A DNA stretch of 64,000 nucleotides from Symsagittifera roscoffensis (taxonomy: Eukaryota; Xenacoelomorpha; Acoela; Convolutidae), in contig NC_087066.1 of the NCBI RefSeq assembly GCF_963678635.1, positions 6,043,954-6,107,953 of the forward strand, given 5' to 3'. The notes under the pieces are model-generated. The model worked only from the letters and a program-made list of their open reading frames with translations. It was not told the origin of the DNA and did no database searches. The position numbers and the translations under genes were made by a program. This document shows, piece after piece, positions 31,805 through 44,471 of this stretch (position 1 is its first letter; each line of letters begins with the position of its first letter).

Positions 31805-32270
31805 AAGAGTCGATGAACATAGTTCAGACGCTTATACAGTTGCTGATGATTGTTTTGTTTTAATTTCCAAGAAAGTCTTAAATTTGTTAATGTTTAACTT
31901 TATTTTTCCTCGATTTGACTTGTGATTTCTTCATTAGTTCAATTCATTTCCTTTGTTAAAACGAAAGCAATTTCCACTATCGAACAGCAAAAGTGGAAAG
32001 GTCACAAAAAACGTGATCGACTTCTAGTTTTGAAAGTGCTATTTAAGTATCAGATTTCCCAGCGAGTAAAAGCTTTATATATTGATCCAGTTTTCTCGAA
32101 TTGGGTTTATTTAATCAAAAAAGTGTCCATCTTAAATTGTTGTAGAAATACAAAAAACTTTAAGGGCATCTATTTTTTGTTGTAAAATTCGAAAATTGAG
32201 ATTTTTTTTCAAAAAATATTTTTTTCCTGTTTACTTGATTCTTTTCCGGCTGTCTGATGGCTATGTTCGT
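31805..32270. repeat. Dispersed repeat, diverged copy of 550-1010
   Basis: Shared blocks in the same order include AAAGGTCACAAAAAACGTGA (here) or AAAGGTCACGAAAAACGTGA (first copy), TATTGATCCAGTTTTCTC, AAAAAAGTGTCC and the end block with GATGGCTATG or TTGGCTATG. The pair spans about 450 bp each. No coding capacity or terminal repeats were recognised. Confidence 0.75.
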
Positions 32271-35120
32271 TTATTTAGAAAACTTAAACTGGCTGATGAT
32301 TGTTACAACTGTCGCAGCGAATATTGATAATTATACGGGAAATTACCTGTTTGCGAAGGTAGCGTTCTTATTGAATTATATAGCGTATGAAGTAATGGGG
32401 CTTGAGAAAAATACCTGAATTAAGGCAAATATTTTATCCAAATTTTCCATCAGTAGAGGAAACATTAATCATTTCAGAATTAGTGCGGGAAGAATAAATT
32501 CAATAAAAAATTTTCCTAAAAATTTTTAATTGTTTTTGTATTATTAAGTTCTATCATCTTTTCAAATTTTTTTAAAGAGAAGTCAACAAGTTGACCCGAT
32601 ACAACCAGTTTTGTAAAATAATAGAGTAAGCGTGAAATTAATGTTATTCAATCAGCAGTTGATAAGTCGTTAAGGCAACTGGCCTGTTTGATTTTTCTTT
32701 GCTTGTGTTTGCGATGTGCTGCTGAGCGTCTCTTGTGTCGTATTTGGATTTAAATTTCCATTGCTTGTAATTTACTTTACGTGTAATTACCCTTGCGATA
32801 AGCAAGTGTATTGTAACCGGGTTCTAGAATTTTTTTCACCGTAAATAACTTTTTTCACAGGACTGATTAATCTCTGACATACTCAATTTCTTGAAATTCG
32901 AAAAATTACTTCATCTAGGTAGTTGGAGTTAATAGGTGGAGCACGTTTGAGGTAGTAACTATTTTTTCAAATGAGTTTTTTTGAAAAAAAGTTGATTTTC
33001 CGTTTTTTAGATAGCATTTATATTATCTGGTACTAACTTGAATTAACCCAATTTGTAAATTATGATTTTTTAATAGTAAGTTTTTTTCCATTAATTGAAA
33101 GTTCTGTGATATGTCATTTTACCATGTCTGATTGAGAATAACTTTGTTGTTCTATAAGTTTTTTTACTAAATGGTTTTGACTGATGATCCATTGGCTTAG
33201 TCAACTTATATTTTGAAACTTTGACGGCCAAAAATTTCTATTCGACAAAATCAGGTATTATAAATATGTATGGGATTGGGTTTTTATTTTTACTTTTTTT
33301 GAGACACTTTCGAAATTTTTTACACATTTCAAAAAATTTTTAGCTCAGTAGAAATAAGCTCTACCCAAATTCAAAAAAAGTGAATCAATGAAAAGAGCGC
33401 CTGCTCCCCTGGGTGCATGCATAATCACCTTGTCTCTTTGTACTTTATCCTATTGTCTACAGCTTTCTAAAAAGTATGTCGGGGAAATATTTGACCCATA
33501 TTTCTGGATTTTGTTTCGTTTTCTCATAAACTAGTCTCACAAATCTAAAATTTTGCGTTCTATGGATAAAACGCGCTATGGGGAGCTCACCCGCAAAAGC
33601 TATGGCCCTCGGAAAAGTCAGTAATTGGTTTCTGTACCGTGTTTTGAAACTATTTTGCTTTTTTCGAAAACTAAACTATCAAATCCCGAGTTCTTGCGTT
33701 CAATCGAAACAACAGATTGTGTGAATCTCTTCTGCTCAAGTGGCTACGTCTAAATATTTTACACAAAAAGGTATGATTTGCAGAACAGTCAAACTTTTGA
33801 TTTTTTGCCCCCTTTTTTGTGAACTTGTTGACTTTTCTCGAAAGCTACCCTGCCAATTCTTTGGTTAAGTTTTCAGGTTCAATCGAAAAAACCTGTTCTT
33901 GTTACATGCTATGTTTCAGCGGCCACGACCTTCTCATTGCATGAAAAAATTGATAGATTTGGGAAAGTCAAGTGTTTGAACTTTTGATCGTTCTTAGAAA
34001 CCTTTTTTGTTTTTCATAAAAACTATCCAATCAAAGTTAAGATGAAGGGTTCAATCGAAAAGACCGGTTGCGAAAATTTTTCCTACAGAAGCAGCGACTC
34101 TTTATTTTAGTGAGGAAATTTTAATGTATATAGGAAGAAAGATCGTTTTCCTAAAAATTTTCACTCTCACTTATTTCAGTAGACGTATTAAGGTTTCCAG
34201 CAAAGACCAATTTTTGAAATCACCCATATCATCCCGCATAGGGAAAACAAATTCAAAAATTGTCGAACAGCTGCCTCAAAGTTTGACTGGGTTCTTTTAG
34301 ATTTTTTCAACATTTTTTTTTCGTCTTAATATGTTTTGTTTGTGTTGTATTGTAAGTGGCGCAAAACTCAGCTTTGCATCTGTGTTTTTGTGTCATAATG
34401 TACCCTACAACGTAAATCAGTGTAAAACATCTTCGTTAAAATTTAGCTGTGCTATCTTAGCTGTTTATTCTCATGAAGTGTAGTGTATTTGAAAATATGA
34501 GTATAACCCATCTCATAACCAAGTAGCTAAACTCTGAAACTCAGTTTAACTCTTTACTCAGGGTCAATTATGTTCAGGTTTTTATCGCTCCTGACATTGC
34601 GGGCATTTTCTGAGAAAGCATATTGAGATCTCGGAACAAAGTAGCTCAGTTTGCTTTCAAAATTCTTAAACTTGTGTGCTTTTCGCGTCATAGTTTTGCG
34701 CAGAAAATCAGATATGTTTTTTTGTTACTTGTCGAGCAATTTTTTGACATCTCCAAAAGTGAGTTTGTTTGATCAAAAATTTGTTATTTTTTGAATGGTA
34801 TCTGCACATCTAGCACATAAGGAGCAGTTTGGCCAACAATCGAGGTCTTAAAATGACACCACAGAGAATGAAAATTGTCTCTGTAGATCAGAAATACTCG
34901 GATCTCTAATATTCGGATGTATTGCACTAGAAGTTTTTCTCAACCCTTTTCTGCGCATATGAGTGAAATGTGGACTTCTAGGAAATTGGTGTAACGCGGC
35001 TGACATTTTCTCACAGCTACTTTGTGCTCTTTGGAGCTTAGTTTGGTACTCCGATATCTTGCAGTTACATTTAAATGCATCAATTTTGGTGCAAGCGTGC
35101 GCGTTCATTTTAATCTATTA
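32271..35120. other. Gene-free AT-rich stretch
   Basis: No gene was recognised. Around 32785-32870 there is a copy of the dispersed motif CCTTGCGATAAGCAAG, GTAACCGGGTTCTAG, T tract and CACAG, also present near 3730, 35900 and 38190. Confidence 0.4.
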
Positions 35121-35124
35121 CGTC

Positions 35125-35525
35125 AAGCTTTTTTACTCTATCAAAAACCACAGTCAAATATCACGAAGTTTGACTGTGATGATTCATTAGTTTGGCATGC
35201 TGGTTTTATAGTTGGCTTACAAATTTTTAACACAATCATAAGCATTCTCAACTTGCTATTTTTTAATCTATCAAAAAATCATATACCACAGTCAACACAA
35301 AGTTTGATTGTGGTTGTTGATTAGTTTGTGGCATACTGGTTAAATAGCTGGCTTACAACATTTTTAGCTTAAGCATAAGCATTCTCAACGTTTTTCTTAT
35401 TATATCAAAAAATCATATACCACCGTCCACTATACGTTTGGCTGTAGTGGTTGAGTAGTTAGGCATGTTGATTTATCAGCTGGTTTACAAAACTTTTAAT
35501 ACAATTATGAGCATTATCAACTTTG
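35125..35525. repeat. Three diverged tandem copies of a 130-bp repeat with internal hairpins
   Basis: Each copy has TATCAAAAA, a hairpin of the form CCACAGTCAA...TTTGA(T/C)TGTGG, then GGCATNCTGG, GCTGGCTTACAA and GCATTCTCAAC. In the middle copy the hairpin arms pair almost perfectly; in the third they are mutated. Confidence 0.7.
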
Positions 35526-38300
35526 TATTGCTTGACTAGAACATAAATACATCTCATTTTGGTTAAACGCAGCATTTTGGCTGAGAAAAAACGGCTTCTG
35601 AATACATTTATCGTCTAAAAAGCTGACATCGGTATCTGACAACCGCTCCAATATCTTTATTTTCAACCGCAAACTATTGGTTTGTTTTCCATCAAAAATC
35701 AATCACGCTAGTTGGAGCTAAAAGGTAAGCACATCGATAATATAATTCATGCAGACCACAAGCAAGTTAGATAATAATAATGAAACGATAATAATAATGA
35801 ATTATAGTTTGTTGTAAAACTGATATTTTTGCTTATCTCGAAGTAATACAAAACAATGATTATAATCTCAGTACTGATCGAAATGTTTTGTTATAAATGG
35901 ATCATTATCCTTGCGATAGCAAGGATGTTGCAACCGGTAATAGACTTTTTTCCCTTGAACAACTTTGTCCACAGATTTCAGCATGCATGCAGTACACGAC
36001 ATGCATGCAGTACACGTATATTTGCGCTCATTGGTCTATTACTCGCACTGTGCGTCCTTATTAATGTTCGCAGTTCAGATTTTTACAAGATATTTCTTAG
36101 GCATTTTTTTAAGTTTTCGACTTCGTCGCTTTCGGTTTACTTTTTGTCGGCTTAGTTTCCGCCGTGTTTTTACTATCAAACTAAATCACTTGTTTGAAAT
36201 TTAGTTTTCTTACATTATAGTTGCTTTTAGTGATCTGATTTACCTCTGCTGTTTTGCAATTTTTTTAACATTGACATCGTATATATTTTTTTGATTTTGT
36301 TTGATTTAAAACTTTATTCTGACCAAATTAATTTCGAGTGACCTAATTTGAAGTTGTTTCAATGGAATCATATTTTTAATGCCCATCTGCGGATTGAACA
36401 AAATGCTCAACATCTTAATTGAAATAATAATTCATGGCAAAAATTTTTTCATCGCCTTTTTTTGTTTTGTTTTTCGGCTTGATATAGGTTTCGGTCTATG
36501 TTATATTGACTTATAGGCCTCATATTGCGCCTTTTGTGTGCGTTTCTGTGTTTTGAGGGCGAAGGGGGCTTAATAACTTCTTATTAGTCTTGACTTTTTT
36601 TTCAATTTTTTTCTTTTGGCTTTTTGGGGGCCTCGTAGGTTTCGGGCTATATTATATCGGCTTAGTTGTCTCACATTGTTTCTTTTCACGAGCAAATAAT
36701 GTTTTTTGAAAGATTTAAGGGCGACGGGGACTTTTCATAAGTCTTAAGTCATGTTGATTTTTTTTCGGGTTAAACGGTTTCTGACAAGGTATTTACCACT
36801 TGGTAAATTATCTTCCGATGCTAATTTCATATTCTATTGTCTCGGCATGTTTTTGTATCAAAACTAGCCTTATTCATTATGATACAGATTTTTTTTACAT
36901 TTTCGATTTTCGGTTGTTTTGTGTTGTATTGCAAGTGGTGCGAAGCTCAGCCGAAGTATGATTCAGCCGAATATGCTGTCAGAGAGGCTACAAGTCAGCC
37001 AAAGTATAATTCAATGGAATGAAACTTTCAAGAATGCTGTTTCTGTTACGTAATTATTGCAACTTTTATGTTTTAGTTAAGTAATTTCGGCTGGCTTATA
37101 TGGTAGCTGGTTTAGGCGATTTCAGCAGATACATGATTTTTCAAATATTGTCAGATCGATGACGCCTTGGAAAAAGTTAAACACAAACAAAAACAATATG
37201 AGACAAATTTTAAATTTAAATTATCACATGATTCATTATCTGCACGAATTATGCAGTAAACTTGGCTGTACTGCTGAACTTCATTTTCGCAAAACTTTTA
37301 CTTCGATTTTGCGCAAAATTTATTAAGCGTCTTAAAAATCATGGTTGTGAAAACGGTTCAAAAGATTTGTAAGGAATCATGCTCTTTGCAAAAAATCTCA
37401 ACCGTATTGAGACGGAACTACTTGCTGATATAAGTAGGCACTTAATTTGATATTTTTATAAACCAATTCTAAAAACTTGAACAACTAGTGACCAATCAAT
37501 ACCAGTTGTTGAACAAAAAGCAAAATCACGTGCCTCTCGTGTTGTAGCGATAATGGTGAATGTTATATTTTCTTCAGTCGGGCGTTATATAGAAGCGCGC
37601 TTTGCCCAGGATCCAACTGCTTGCTCTTTCCAATAACAGCTATATCGGTCTTGAAAGTTTTTCTGAGACGCGTTAAAGCGTATTAGTGTCACTACGTAGC
37701 CTCTATAGTTATTTTTTGTGCTTGCTGTTAAGCATTTTGTGACATTTTTTCGAAGGCAAAGAAAGCTTCAAAGTTTTGACGGATCTCAATTTAGCCTGCT
37801 CATTTCAAGACAAGTTACTTGATTTTATTAGTCCTTTTAAATTAGGACACTTGAATTTTCTTGAGCACTAGTTCCATGTTTTATTAGCTTAAATTGGAGA
37901 ACTTTGCTCTCAGTTAAATTAACTCTCAAGAAGTTTCTTGATCACTAACTCCATTTTGTTAGCAACCGTATTCGGAGTAATAGCATTCTCTGAGATACAT
38001 CTGTAATCATTGGCTTAGCCGAAGCAGGAGTAGCAGTCGTTGGTAGGTTGTTTTTGTACATAATGACTATTAGCGGGTCAAGTAGCTTTGTCGAAAAGTA
38101 AAAACACTGATTTATTTTGCTATGGAACTTGAAAGTTATTTTAGCAGACGGTTAGTTGTTCTATCGGGGCTTTTTCACTCATTACTTTTGCTATTAACAA
38201 GGTTTTTGCATCGAGTACTAGATTTTTTCCCCTTAAACAACGTTGTGCACAGAATGGTCAATTTAGTATGATTTGTATTTTCCACTTTTGACAATGAAAC
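35526..38300. other. Gene-free stretch with dispersed repeat copies
   Basis: Copies of the TTGCGATAGCAAGG/TGCAACCGG/T-tract/CACAG motif occur at about 35908-35976 and 38185-38255. A 20-bp motif with ATGCATGCAGTACACG is doubled at 35984-36018. Segments around 36460-36530 and 36620-36690 resemble each other (GGTTTCGG...TATATTATA/TATGTTATA). No gene was recognised. Confidence 0.4.
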
Positions 38301-38438
38301 AATAAAATAAATCAGCTTTTCAGGCCACAACAGGCTTTATTTCAGTTCACATGAATTTAACTAAGCATGCCTTCAGATCTTCGAACATTAATAAATTATT
38401 TGTGCACTTCATCATTTCTTCAAAAATTTCGTTTCTAT

Positions 38439-38757
38439 GAGCCTGCTGACCTCTAATTAAGGCATGCGTCAAATTCGTCTGCAATTTTCCATCCTATAGA
38501 GCTTAGAAGCTTACCTGAAGCTTACTAGGTGTTTCTGGTAGTTCTTGTTTCGAGTAGCTTGATTTTGGTTGGATTAGAAGTAAGAAGTAGGCACTAAGAG
38601 CTTACTGACCTCTAATTAAGGCATGCGTCAAATTCGTTTGCAATTTTCCATCCTCTACAGTTTAGAAGCTTACCTGAAGCTTACTAGGAGTTTCTGGTTG
38701 TTCTTGTTTCGAGTGGCTTGAATTTTGGTTGAATTAGAAGTAAGAAGTAAGCCCAAC
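38439..38757 (+). repeat. 160-bp repeat array, unit 1 (2 copies)
   Basis: Copies start at about 38439 and 38598. Each carries ACCTCTAATTAAGGCATGCG, TAGAAGCTTACCTGAAGCTT and GAAGTAAGAAGTA. Confidence 0.85.
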
Positions 38758-38758
38758 G

Positions 38759-38956
38759 GTGCCAGCGACAAACGATATTTGGTATGAAGTGCGCTGGATT
38801 AACAAGCACCTCGTAAGATCTTTAGAACCAAATTTCGATCCTTACGTCGACATTGTTGAAGCAGTACGGCATGAGAGGCTCTTCAATTATATGATCACGG
38901 ATGAATTTCAATCCATCCGTGAACGCAAGTTTGCTTTGTTTAGCAAACGTTGGTAA
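38759..38956 (+). pseudogene. Conserved coding-like segment, unit 1, alternative 3' end
   Basis: Same as the unit 2 copy with several replacements (for example EVRWINKHLVRS), the most diverged of the five copies. Confidence 0.35.
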
Positions 38957-39245
38957 TTTCCTCTTTGATTCTAATTTTACGTTTCTATTTTGTAAGTTTT
39001 CTCTAGTTCGCCAATGTCTAGATGGAAGTGACTGAAAAGGACCTTATTGTGGCTACCGTATCAAATTGCTGTTCATATTGAAAAATCCTGTAGACGGAAC
39101 AAAAAACAATAAAATAAATCAGTTTTTCAGGCCACAACAGGCTTTATTTCAGTTCACGTGAATCTAACTAAGCATGCCTTCATATCTTCGAACATTAATA
39201 AAGTATTTGTGCACTTCATCATTTCTTCGAAAAATTCGTTTCTAT

Positions 39246-39887
39246 GAGCCTACTGACCTCTAATTAAGGCATGCGTCAAATTAATTTGCAATTTTTGTTA
39301 TCCTATAGAGCTTAGAAGCTTACCTGAAGCTTACTAAGATTTTCTGGTAGTTCTTGTTTCGAGTAGCTTGAATTTTGGTTGAATTAGAAGTAAGAAGTAA
39401 GCCCTATGAGCTTACTGACCTCTAATTAAGGCATGCGTCAAATTCGCTTGCAATTTTCCATCCTATAGAGCTTAGAAGCCTACCTGAAGCTTACTAAGAT
39501 TTTCTGGTAGTTCTTGTTTCGAGTAGCTTGAATTTTGATTGAATTAGAAGTAAGAAGTAAGCCCTATGAGCTTACTGACCTCTAATTAAGGCATGCGTCA
39601 AATTCGCTTGCAATTTTCCATCCTATAGAGCTTAGAAGCTTACCTGAAGCTTACTAAGATTTTCTGGTAGTTCTTGTTTCGAGTAGCTTCAATTTTGATT
39701 GAATTAGAAGTAAGAAGTAAGCCCTATGAGCTTACTGATCTCTAATTAAGGCATGCGTCAAATTCGCTTGCAATTTTCCATCCTATAGAGCTTAGAAGCT
39801 TACCTGAAGCTTACTAAGATTTTCTGGTAGTTCTTCTTTCGAGTAGTTTGAATTTTGATTGAATCAGAAGTAAGAAGTAAGCCCAAC
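39246..39887 (+). repeat. 160-bp repeat array, unit 2 (4 copies)
   Basis: Same repeat as in unit 1, copies about every 160 bp. It ends in CAGAAGTAAGAAGTAAGCCC right before the coding-like segment. Confidence 0.88.
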
Positions 39888-39888
39888 G

Positions 39889-40086
39889 GTGCCAGCGACA
39901 AACGATATTTGGTATGAAATGGGCTGGGTTAACAAGTACCTCGTAATATCTTTAGAACCAAATTTTGATCATTACGTCGACATTGTTGAAGCAGTACGGT
40001 ATGAAAGGCTCTTCAATTATATGATCACGGATGAATTTCAATCCATCCGTGAACGCAAGTTTGCTTTGTTTAGCAAACGTTGGTAA
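39889..40086 (+). pseudogene. Conserved coding-like segment, unit 2, alternative 3' end
   Basis: The first 50 codons match the Harbinger-like fragment of units 4 and 5, but the end changes to SIRERKFALFSKRW and a stop. It has no ATG start. Confidence 0.35.
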
Positions 40087-40375
40087 TTTCCTCTTTGATT
40101 CTAATTTTACGTTTCTATTTTGTAAGTTTTCTCTAGTTCGCCAATGTCTAGATGGAAGTGACTGAAAAGGACCTTATTGTGGCTACCGTATCAAATTGCT
40201 GTTCATATTGAAAAATCCTGTAGACGGAACAAAAAACAATAAAATAAATCAGTTTTTCAGGCCACAACAGGCTTTATTTCAGTTCACGTGAATCTAACTA
40301 AGCATGCCTTCAGATCTTCGAACATTAATAAAGTATTTGTGCACTTCATCATTTCTTCGAAAAATTCGTTTCTAT

Positions 40376-40857
40376 GAGCCTACTGACCTCTAATTAAGGC
40401 ATGCGTCAAATTCATTTGCAATTTTTGTTATCCTATAGAGCTTAGAAGCTTACCTGAAGCTTACTAAGATTTTCTGGTAGTTCTTGTTTCGAGTAGCTTG
40501 AATTTTGGTTGAATTAGAAGTAAGAAGTAAGCCCTATGAGCTTACTGACCTCTAATTAAGGCATGCGTCAAATTCGCTTGCAATTTTCCATCCTATAGAG
40601 CTTAGAAGCCTACCTGAAGCTTACTAAGATTTTCTGGTAGTTCTTGTTTCGAGTAGCTTGAATTTTGATTGAATTAGAAGTAAGAAGTAAGCCCTATGAT
40701 CTTACTGACCTCTAATTAAGGCATGCGTCAAATTCGCTTGCAATTTTCCATCCTATAGAGCTTAGAAGCTTACCTGAAGCTTACTAAGATTTTCTGGTAG
40801 TTCTTCTTTCGAGTAGTTTGAATTTTAATTGAATCAGAAGTAAGAAGTAAGCCCAAC
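40376..40857 (+). repeat. 160-bp repeat array, unit 3 (3 copies)
   Basis: Same repeat; one copy fewer than in unit 2, otherwise nearly identical to it. Confidence 0.88.
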
Positions 40858-40858
40858 G

Positions 40859-41210
40859 GTGCCAGCGACAAACGATATTTGGTATGAAATGGGCTGGGTT
40901 AACAAGTACCTCGTAATATCTTTAGAACCAAATTTCGATCATTACGTCGACATTGTTGAAGCAGTACGGTATGAAAGGCTCTTCAATTATATGATCACGG
41001 ATGAATGAATTTCAATCTACCTTCGGAGTAGGTAAATCTAGAATTCAATCTCAGATTCATGTCGTTTGCCACACAAGTACGACTCCTTTGACTGAAAATG
41101 AACCCTTGCTCTGTATGGCATATGATCGCTGAAGTCCAATTTGAAGTCCCGTCTTCTATTGAAGTCATGAAAGCTTCGTGCTTTGAATGAAAGGATGCTG
41201 GCATATATAT
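40859..41210 (+). pseudogene. Harbinger/PIF-like transposase fragment, unit 3 copy, frameshifted
   Basis: Same segment as in units 4 and 5. A duplicated ATGA (GATGAATGAATTTC) at about 41002-41010 shifts the frame and creates a TGA. Confidence 0.38.
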
Positions 41211-41220
41211 CTAATCATTC

Positions 41221-41363
41221 TTTTTTTATTAGCCCCCGGCCTGCTAAGTGCAGGACCATCCGTGGGGGAGGTGGAGCTGTCATCCATTTTGCCGCAGCCG
41301 GTCCCACCTTGAGGAGGCGGATGACAATGGGACCCCTCCAACCGTGACCGGCTTTGCTAGATT
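41221..41363 (-). mobile_element. Short GC-rich SINE-like retroposed insert (unit 3 copy)
   Basis: A GC-rich block of about 140 bp is flanked by TCTAATCATTCTTT on both sides (41210-41223 and 41364-41377), as expected of a target-site duplication. On the minus strand it starts near TAGCAAAGCCGGTCACGG and ends GGCCGGGGGCTAATAAAAAA, an A-rich tail. It can fold strongly: CCTGC/GCAGG inside CCCCC/GGGGG, and GTCATCC pairing with GGATGAC. The start resembles a polymerase III A box, but no correctly spaced B box is present. Copies with the same flanks are at 44331-44471 and 47441-47583, carried along by the 3.1-kb duplication. Confidence 0.55.
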
Positions 41364-41465
41364 TCTAATCATTCTTTGCTAGATTTGAGTGTTGGAGCTA
41401 AGCCGCTATTAGTTTCTCTGTATTAGGAGCTTTCCATTAGATATTCTTTGCTCTATTTTACGTAC

Positions 41466-41607
41466 CGCTTGCAAATAGCTCGCGCCATTTTTGTAGAGCA
41501 GCGTTTTCTACGGCTGCTTCCCTCGGAGAAAGTTCACAGCTGAGGAACACTGGTGTGTTGTAAATTTCTTCCTGCTCGCTGAAGGCAGAATTATTCAACG
41601 CTGCCAT
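41466..41607 (-). CDS. Possible first exon of a small repeated gene (unit 3 copy)
   Basis: From ATG at 41607 the minus strand encodes 47 codons beginning MAALNNSAFSEQEE and containing LSPREAAVENAALQKWRELF, then a donor-like G/GTACGTAAAA. Copies at 44714-44573 and 47826-47685 keep the frame, with donors GTACGG. No downstream exon was found with confidence. The product is unknown; it may be the accessory ORF of the transposon that seeded the array. Confidence 0.3.
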
Positions 41608-43170
41608 GGACTGGAGTCTTTATCTAACACTGCCCTTGTTTTCTATTTTTTTTCGTGGTCCTAGTCTTATTAACTCACTGATAGAGCAGCTCACCTCAAT
41701 ATAGACAAACAAACGTTTAGCTATTCCGATGGGTTCGAATTTTTTCATCATTCGGTCCCTGGGTTTTTTTCCTAACCCCCCCCCCCACACCTGCAAATTT
41801 TTACATGTAAATTTGTTGACTACATTGACCGATTGCTATGAAAGTTTACATACAGACTAATAAGGCCACGACAAACATATTTAGTCTTCATACTCAACCT
41901 CGTAAAACCACTCGTTGCACTATTATATTGAAGGTCGTGTGAGGTGGGGGGGAAGGGAAAAGAGACGGTCCCTGCATCATGAGAATCCTTTATTGAAATT
42001 TGCAGTGTTTCAATTTTACTCCATCACTTAAATCTGAATGACTACTATTGAAGTTTCTATTTGATGTATTTGAAATAACAACAAAACTGCTAGTATTAGG
42101 GCTAGGCCTTGAATGTTCCGACTGTTCCTAAGGTCTATGGAGCAGTAATATAATGGAAAAAATAAATGAAATAAAACAAAAAGAAAAAAAATTTCCTTAA
42201 TTTTGAAATTTTTTATGAAAATCATCTCCCCCACATGCCATACAGAGTAAAGAATTGATAGATTTTGCTCCTAGTTACAAATCTGATCGGCTGAACGTAG
42301 ATTTCCATCATTCGTTCGGTCGATTACAAAGGACTCCACCGATTGGCCGTCTACTCATAGCCCAATTTAACCCCACTACTAGATTCTATCGAATTGACCT
42401 GTCAATCTTAGACTGGTTGAGCACGCCTTAAATCTTGATACGCCCGAAACTCTTAACTGCTTGATCGTTCGTTCAAACTTTACGAACGTTCAAAGTTCTG
42501 AATTCTTTTATCTGTGCAATTAAGCTGATTGTATTTAAAATGTTGTTAAAAGTTTCATGAAGCATTGACCAAATATTATAACTTAGACTTGCAATGAGTT
42601 CAGGCTAAGCTTTCAATATATATAAATTCATGACATTCCTGGGTCGAGGTCCCAGACTCATGTCCAGACTCGTTCGCTACAAATGCGCAGATGTTAGTTT
42701 CCTGACCAAAACTCGGCTTTTCCAGACTTTCGCAACCACAATGATCCCTTCGCAACCACAATGACTTGGCAGTTAAAAGATTGATATTTTCAAAATATTG
42801 TGAGAAATGAGTAGTCCAGATGACAATAAATTGACAGTTCTAAGATGCTCATCATATACGATGTATGTGACTGCAAGGAAGTTAGCCAATTGCAGACCAT
42901 TTTTTAAGCTTTTTGTTTGATTTCATTGGCTTTTTTCCTCCATTTTTGTTATGAGAATCTTGTGGTCTTTGCTGAGCAACCGACTATTATCATTCAAATT
43001 TGTCTCTGAAATTGTTTACTATTATATAGGATAGTTTTAATCGCCAAAAGAAGCTATATGCCCGAACAAGTCACAAGTCCCGTTGAATTTAACTAAGCAT
43101 GCCTTCAGATCTTCGAACATTAATAAAGTATTTGTGCACTTCATCATTTCTTCAAAAAATTTGTTTCTAT

Positions 43171-43968
43171 GAGCCTACTGACCTCTAATTAAGGCATGCG
43201 TCAAGTTCACTTGCAATTTTCCATCCTATCGAGCTTAGAAGCTTACCTGAAGCTTACTAAGATTTTCTGGTAGTTCTTGTTTCGAGTAGCTTGAATTTTG
43301 GTTGAATTAGAAGTAAGAAGTAAGCCCTATGAGCTTACTGACCTCTAATTAAGGCATGCGTCAAATTCGCTTGCAATTTTCCATCCTATAGAGCTTAGAA
43401 GCTTACCTGAAGCTTACTAAGATTTTCTGGTAGTTCTTGTTTCGAGTAGCTTGAATTTTGATTGAATTAGAAGTAAGAAGTAAGCCCTATGAGCTAACTG
43501 ACCTCTAAATAAGGCATGCGTCAAATTCACTTGCAATTTTCCATCCTATAGAGCTTAGAAGCTTACCTGAAGCTTACTAAGATTTTCTGGTAGTTCTTTT
43601 TTCGAGTAGCTTGAATTTTGATTGAATTAGAAGTAAGAAGTAAGCCCTATGAGCTTACTGACCTCTAATTAAGGCATGCGTCAAATTCGCTTGCAATTTT
43701 CCATCCTATAGAGCTTAGAAGCTTACCTGAAGCTTACTAAGTTTTTCTGGTAGTTCTTGTTTCGAGTAGCTTGAATTTTGATTGAATTAGAAGTAAGAAG
43801 TAAGCCCTATGAGCTTACTGATCTCTAATTAAGGCATGCGTCAAATTCGCTTGCAATTTTCCATCCAATAGAGCTTAGAAGCTTACCTGAAGCTTACTAA
43901 GATTTTCTGGTAGTTCTTCTTTCGAGTAGCTTGATTTTGATTGAATCAGAAGTAAGAAGTAAGCCCAA
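43171..43968 (+). repeat. 160-bp repeat array, unit 4 (5 copies)
   Basis: Copies start at 43171, 43331, 43491, 43651 and 43811, an exact 160-bp period. Confidence 0.92.
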
Positions 43969-43970
43969 CG

Positions 43971-44320
43971 GTGCCAGCGACAAACGATATTTGGTATGAA
44001 ATGGGCTGGGTTAACAAGTACCTCGTAATATCTTTAGAACCAAATTTCGATCATTACGTCGACATTGTTGAAGCAGTACGGTATGAAAGGCTCTTCAATT
44101 ATATGATCACGGATGAATTTCAATCTATCTTTGGAGTATTCAAATCTAGAATTCAATCTCAGATTCATGTCGTTTGCCACACAAGTACGACTCCTTTGAC
44201 TGAAAATGAACCCTTGCTCTGTATGGCATTTGATCGCTGAAGTCCAATTTGAAGTCCCGTCTTCTATTGAAGTCATGAAAGCTTCGTGCTTTGAATGAAA
44301 GGATGCTGGCATATATATCT
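43971..44320 (+). pseudogene. Harbinger/PIF-like transposase fragment, unit 4 copy
   Basis: Same as the unit 5 copy, with FGVFKSRIQSQIH in place of FGVGKSRIQSQIH. The frame stops at 44238-44240 and continues in another frame. Confidence 0.38.
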
Positions 44321-44330
44321 AATCATTCTT

Positions 44331-44471
44331 TTTTATTAGCCCCCGGCCTGCTAAGTGCAGGACCATCCGTGGGGGAGGTGGAGCTGTCATCCATTTTGCC
44401 GCAGCCGGTCCCACCTTGAGGAGGCGGATGACAATGGGACCCCTCCAACCGTGACCGGCTTTGCTAGATTT
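44331..44471 (-). mobile_element. SINE-like insert, unit 4 copy
   Basis: Nearly identical to 41221-41363 with the same flanking repeats. Confidence 0.5.

Noticed and set aside
41341-41363. Hairpin followed by CTAG (GACCGGCTTTGCTAG) as a possible Helitron 3' end
   Set aside because: The block is flanked by 14-bp target duplications and has an A-rich tail on the other strand, which fits target-primed retroposition; Helitrons make no target duplication.
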